This document shows positions 23,591 to 24,184 of a stretch of DNA of 24,184 nucleotides, in pieces; position 1 is the first letter of the stretch; each line of letters begins with the position of its first letter. The notes below the pieces were generated by a model that made no database searches, was not told the origin of the DNA, and worked only from the letters and a program-made list of their open reading frames with translations. The position numbers and the translations under genes are program-made. This DNA is from Marinihelvus sp036351115. Lineage in GTDB: Bacteria; Pseudomonadota; Gammaproteobacteria; Xanthomonadales; SZUA-36. Where the stretch lies: positions 1 through 24,184 of the forward strand of contig JAZBOL010000115.1 in the NCBI GenBank assembly GCA_036351115.1, read 5' to 3'.

Positions 23591-23664
23591 TGACATTACA
23601 CGGCTGGGCCCGTCGGACCCGCGGCTGAGCCGCCAACAGTTTTACGGTGCTGGTGCCGAGAAAG

Positions 23665-23689
23665 GGGCCCCCGCTGAGGGCGGGGGCCC
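23665..23689 (-). terminator. Probable terminator of the repeat-protein gene
   Basis: GGGCCCCCGC and GCGGGGGCCC pair over ten bases around a five-base loop. It sits 43 bases past the stop of the minus-strand repeat-protein gene. On that strand the stem is followed by CTTTCTC, a short pyrimidine run, the nearest thing to a U-tract here. Confidence 0.55.
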
Positions 23690-23732
23690 AAACTCGTTGG
23701 TAAAACGCAACCTATGTAACTGTCAGCTCGGC

Positions 23733-24184
23733 TCAGGGCTGCAGGACGTGTCCCGGCTCGATCACGATGTCGTCGTGATCCCAGTTGCCACCGCAGTTGG
23801 AAGCCGCACCCTTGACCTTAACGTCGTTGAAGGTGATCACTTCGTAGCCGGCTGAATCCAGCACGTACACGTCGGCGTAACCGCAGCTCATGGTGATCTC
23901 CATGCTCAGGTCGCCGTTGACCGTCACTGCGACCGCATCGATGCCGGTGCCGCCGCCGACAATCAAAGTACGTGAACCTGTACCGCCACCGACGATTTCC
24001 ACGCCCGTGCCGCCGCCGACGATTTCGACGCCCGTGCCGCCACCGACGATTTCGACGCCCGTGCCGCCGCCGACGATACCGGTACCGCCACCGACGATTT
24101 CAACGCCAGTGCCGCCGCCGACGATTTCGGTTTTTGAGCCGGTTCCGCCGCCAACGATTCCAGTACCTCCGCCGACAATTTCTA
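23733..24184 (-). CDS. IVGGGTG-repeat protein, C-terminal end (partial)
   Basis: The frame is open from the stop at 23733 to the window edge, so the start lies outside; the GTG at 24002 is an internal Val codon and not a start. About 149 residues are visible. The first 80 are nine copies of IVGGGTG, usually with Glu before and Val after (EIVGGGTGV), sometimes with SKT or SRT inserts. Then follows an about 70-residue domain, IDAVAVTVNGDLSMEITMSCG and onward, with two Cys, alternating hydrophobic residues suggesting beta strands, and an acidic end (NWDHDDIVIEPGHVLQP). I do not recognise the family. The repeat has a hydrophobic-Gly rhythm like surface or fibre-forming proteins, but no signal peptide can be checked here. 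A terminator-like hairpin lies downstream. Confidence 0.8.
   Translation of the reverse strand, partial: EIVGGGTGIVGGGTGSKTEIVGGGTGVEIVGGGTGIVGGGTGVEIVGGGTGVEIVGGGTGVEIVGGGTGSRTLIVGGGTGIDAVAVTVNGDLSMEITMSCGYADVYVLDSAGYEVITFNDVKVKGAASNCGGNWDHDDIVIEPGHVLQP
23943..24182 (-). repeat. Tandem 21-33-base coding repeat (IVGGGTG units)
   Basis: Nine imperfect units; the commonest is 27 bases, reading GAAATCGTCGGCGGCGGCAC plus GGGCGTC on the minus strand. Shorter 21-24-base units lack the Glu and/or Val codons and longer ones carry SKT or SRT codons. Most differences are third-base GGT/GGC or ACC/ACG swaps, i.e. silent. All unit lengths are multiples of three, so the frame survives gain or loss of units. 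The array runs out of the window. Confidence 0.85.

Larger units (their letters stand above)
23542..23732. other. Hairpin-rich spacer between hinT and the repeat-protein gene
   Basis: The 191 bases between two convergent genes hold at least three perfect inverted repeats: 23569-23590 (nine-base stem, four-base loop), 23621-23633 (GCGGC/GCCGC around TGA, followed by CAACAGTTTT) and 23665-23689 (ten-base stem). The first has a GCGA loop on the minus strand, a GNRA-type tetraloop. No coding potential is seen. Confidence 0.5.

Noticed and set aside
23542..23732. c-di-GMP (GEMM) riboswitch
   Set aside because: A GCCTCCGGC stem resembles part of the GEMM element, but the other conserved blocks are missing and the element would lie downstream of both genes.
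23963..24178. 71-codon Ala/Ser/Lys-rich frame (SSVAARASKSS repeats) in the repeat region
   Set aside because: It is the same tandem repeat read in another frame; only the IVGGGTG frame continues into a structured domain with a proper end.
24000..24184. CRISPR array
   Set aside because: Units are contiguous, 21-33 bases, without unique spacers, and they keep one reading frame.

Overview
The window is one contiguous stretch of chromosome from a high-G+C (about two-thirds by eye) gammaproteobacterium. The placement rests on several things: EF-P with the lysine-34 loop, a class-A UbiG, GluQ, the xseB-ispA-dxs group, a FimX-like protein, and an mtaD/ubiG/mupP block of the kind I recall from Pseudomonas and its relatives. 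I cannot name the genus. Nothing looks like a prophage, insertion sequence, CRISPR array, rRNA or tRNA, so most of it is core genome with a few unusual genes in between.

Layout. (a) 1-1414, +: nucleoside salvage, with the 3' end of a thymidine/pyrimidine-nucleoside phosphorylase gene followed by deoD and cdd. (b) 1546-5567, +: an exported RidA-like protein with a Tat-type signal, then an exported DUF1800 protein coupled to a Tat-exported DUF1501 protein. (c) 5599-7619: a tiny DksA-like coiled-coil protein without a zinc finger (-), divergent from a + run of universal stress protein, YjdF-family membrane protein and AlkB-like dioxygenase. (d) 7762-16252, all -: reading 5' to 3', FimX-like regulator, gluQ, accA, tilS, xseB, ispA, dxs. 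(e) 16253-16508: AT-rich divergent control region. (f) 16509-21181, +: efp, mtaD, ubiG, mupP, a degenerate squalene/phytoene-synthase-fold protein and a GFA-fold protein, mostly joined by 4-base overlaps. (g) 21201-23541: fmdB-like zinc ribbon (-), YciK-like SDR (+), Ada-like methyltransferase (-), HIT protein (+). (h) 23542-24184: a hairpin-rich spacer, then the C-terminal end (-) of a protein made of IVGGGTG repeats that continues beyond the window.

How the genes work together. Salvage enzymes recycle deoxynucleosides and cytidine. The long minus-strand run supplies isoprenoid precursors (Dxs, IspA), malonyl-CoA (AccA), tRNA modification (TilS, GluQ), an exonuclease VII subunit and, at its head, a probable non-catalytic c-di-GMP receptor. 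The efp run joins translation rescue at polyprolines to S-adenosyl-nucleoside salvage (MtaD), ubiquinone O-methylation (UbiG) and muropeptide recycling (MupP). AlkB-like and Ada-like proteins are two independent direct-reversal alkylation-repair activities.

The most unusual items are the IVGGGTG-repeat protein, the DksA-like coil without a zinc finger, the active-site-less SQS/PSY homologue, the fully degenerate GGDEF-EAL protein, the SDR lacking its catalytic serine, and the Tat-exported RidA beside a DUF1800/DUF1501 pair. I saw no clear novel defence or mobile system.
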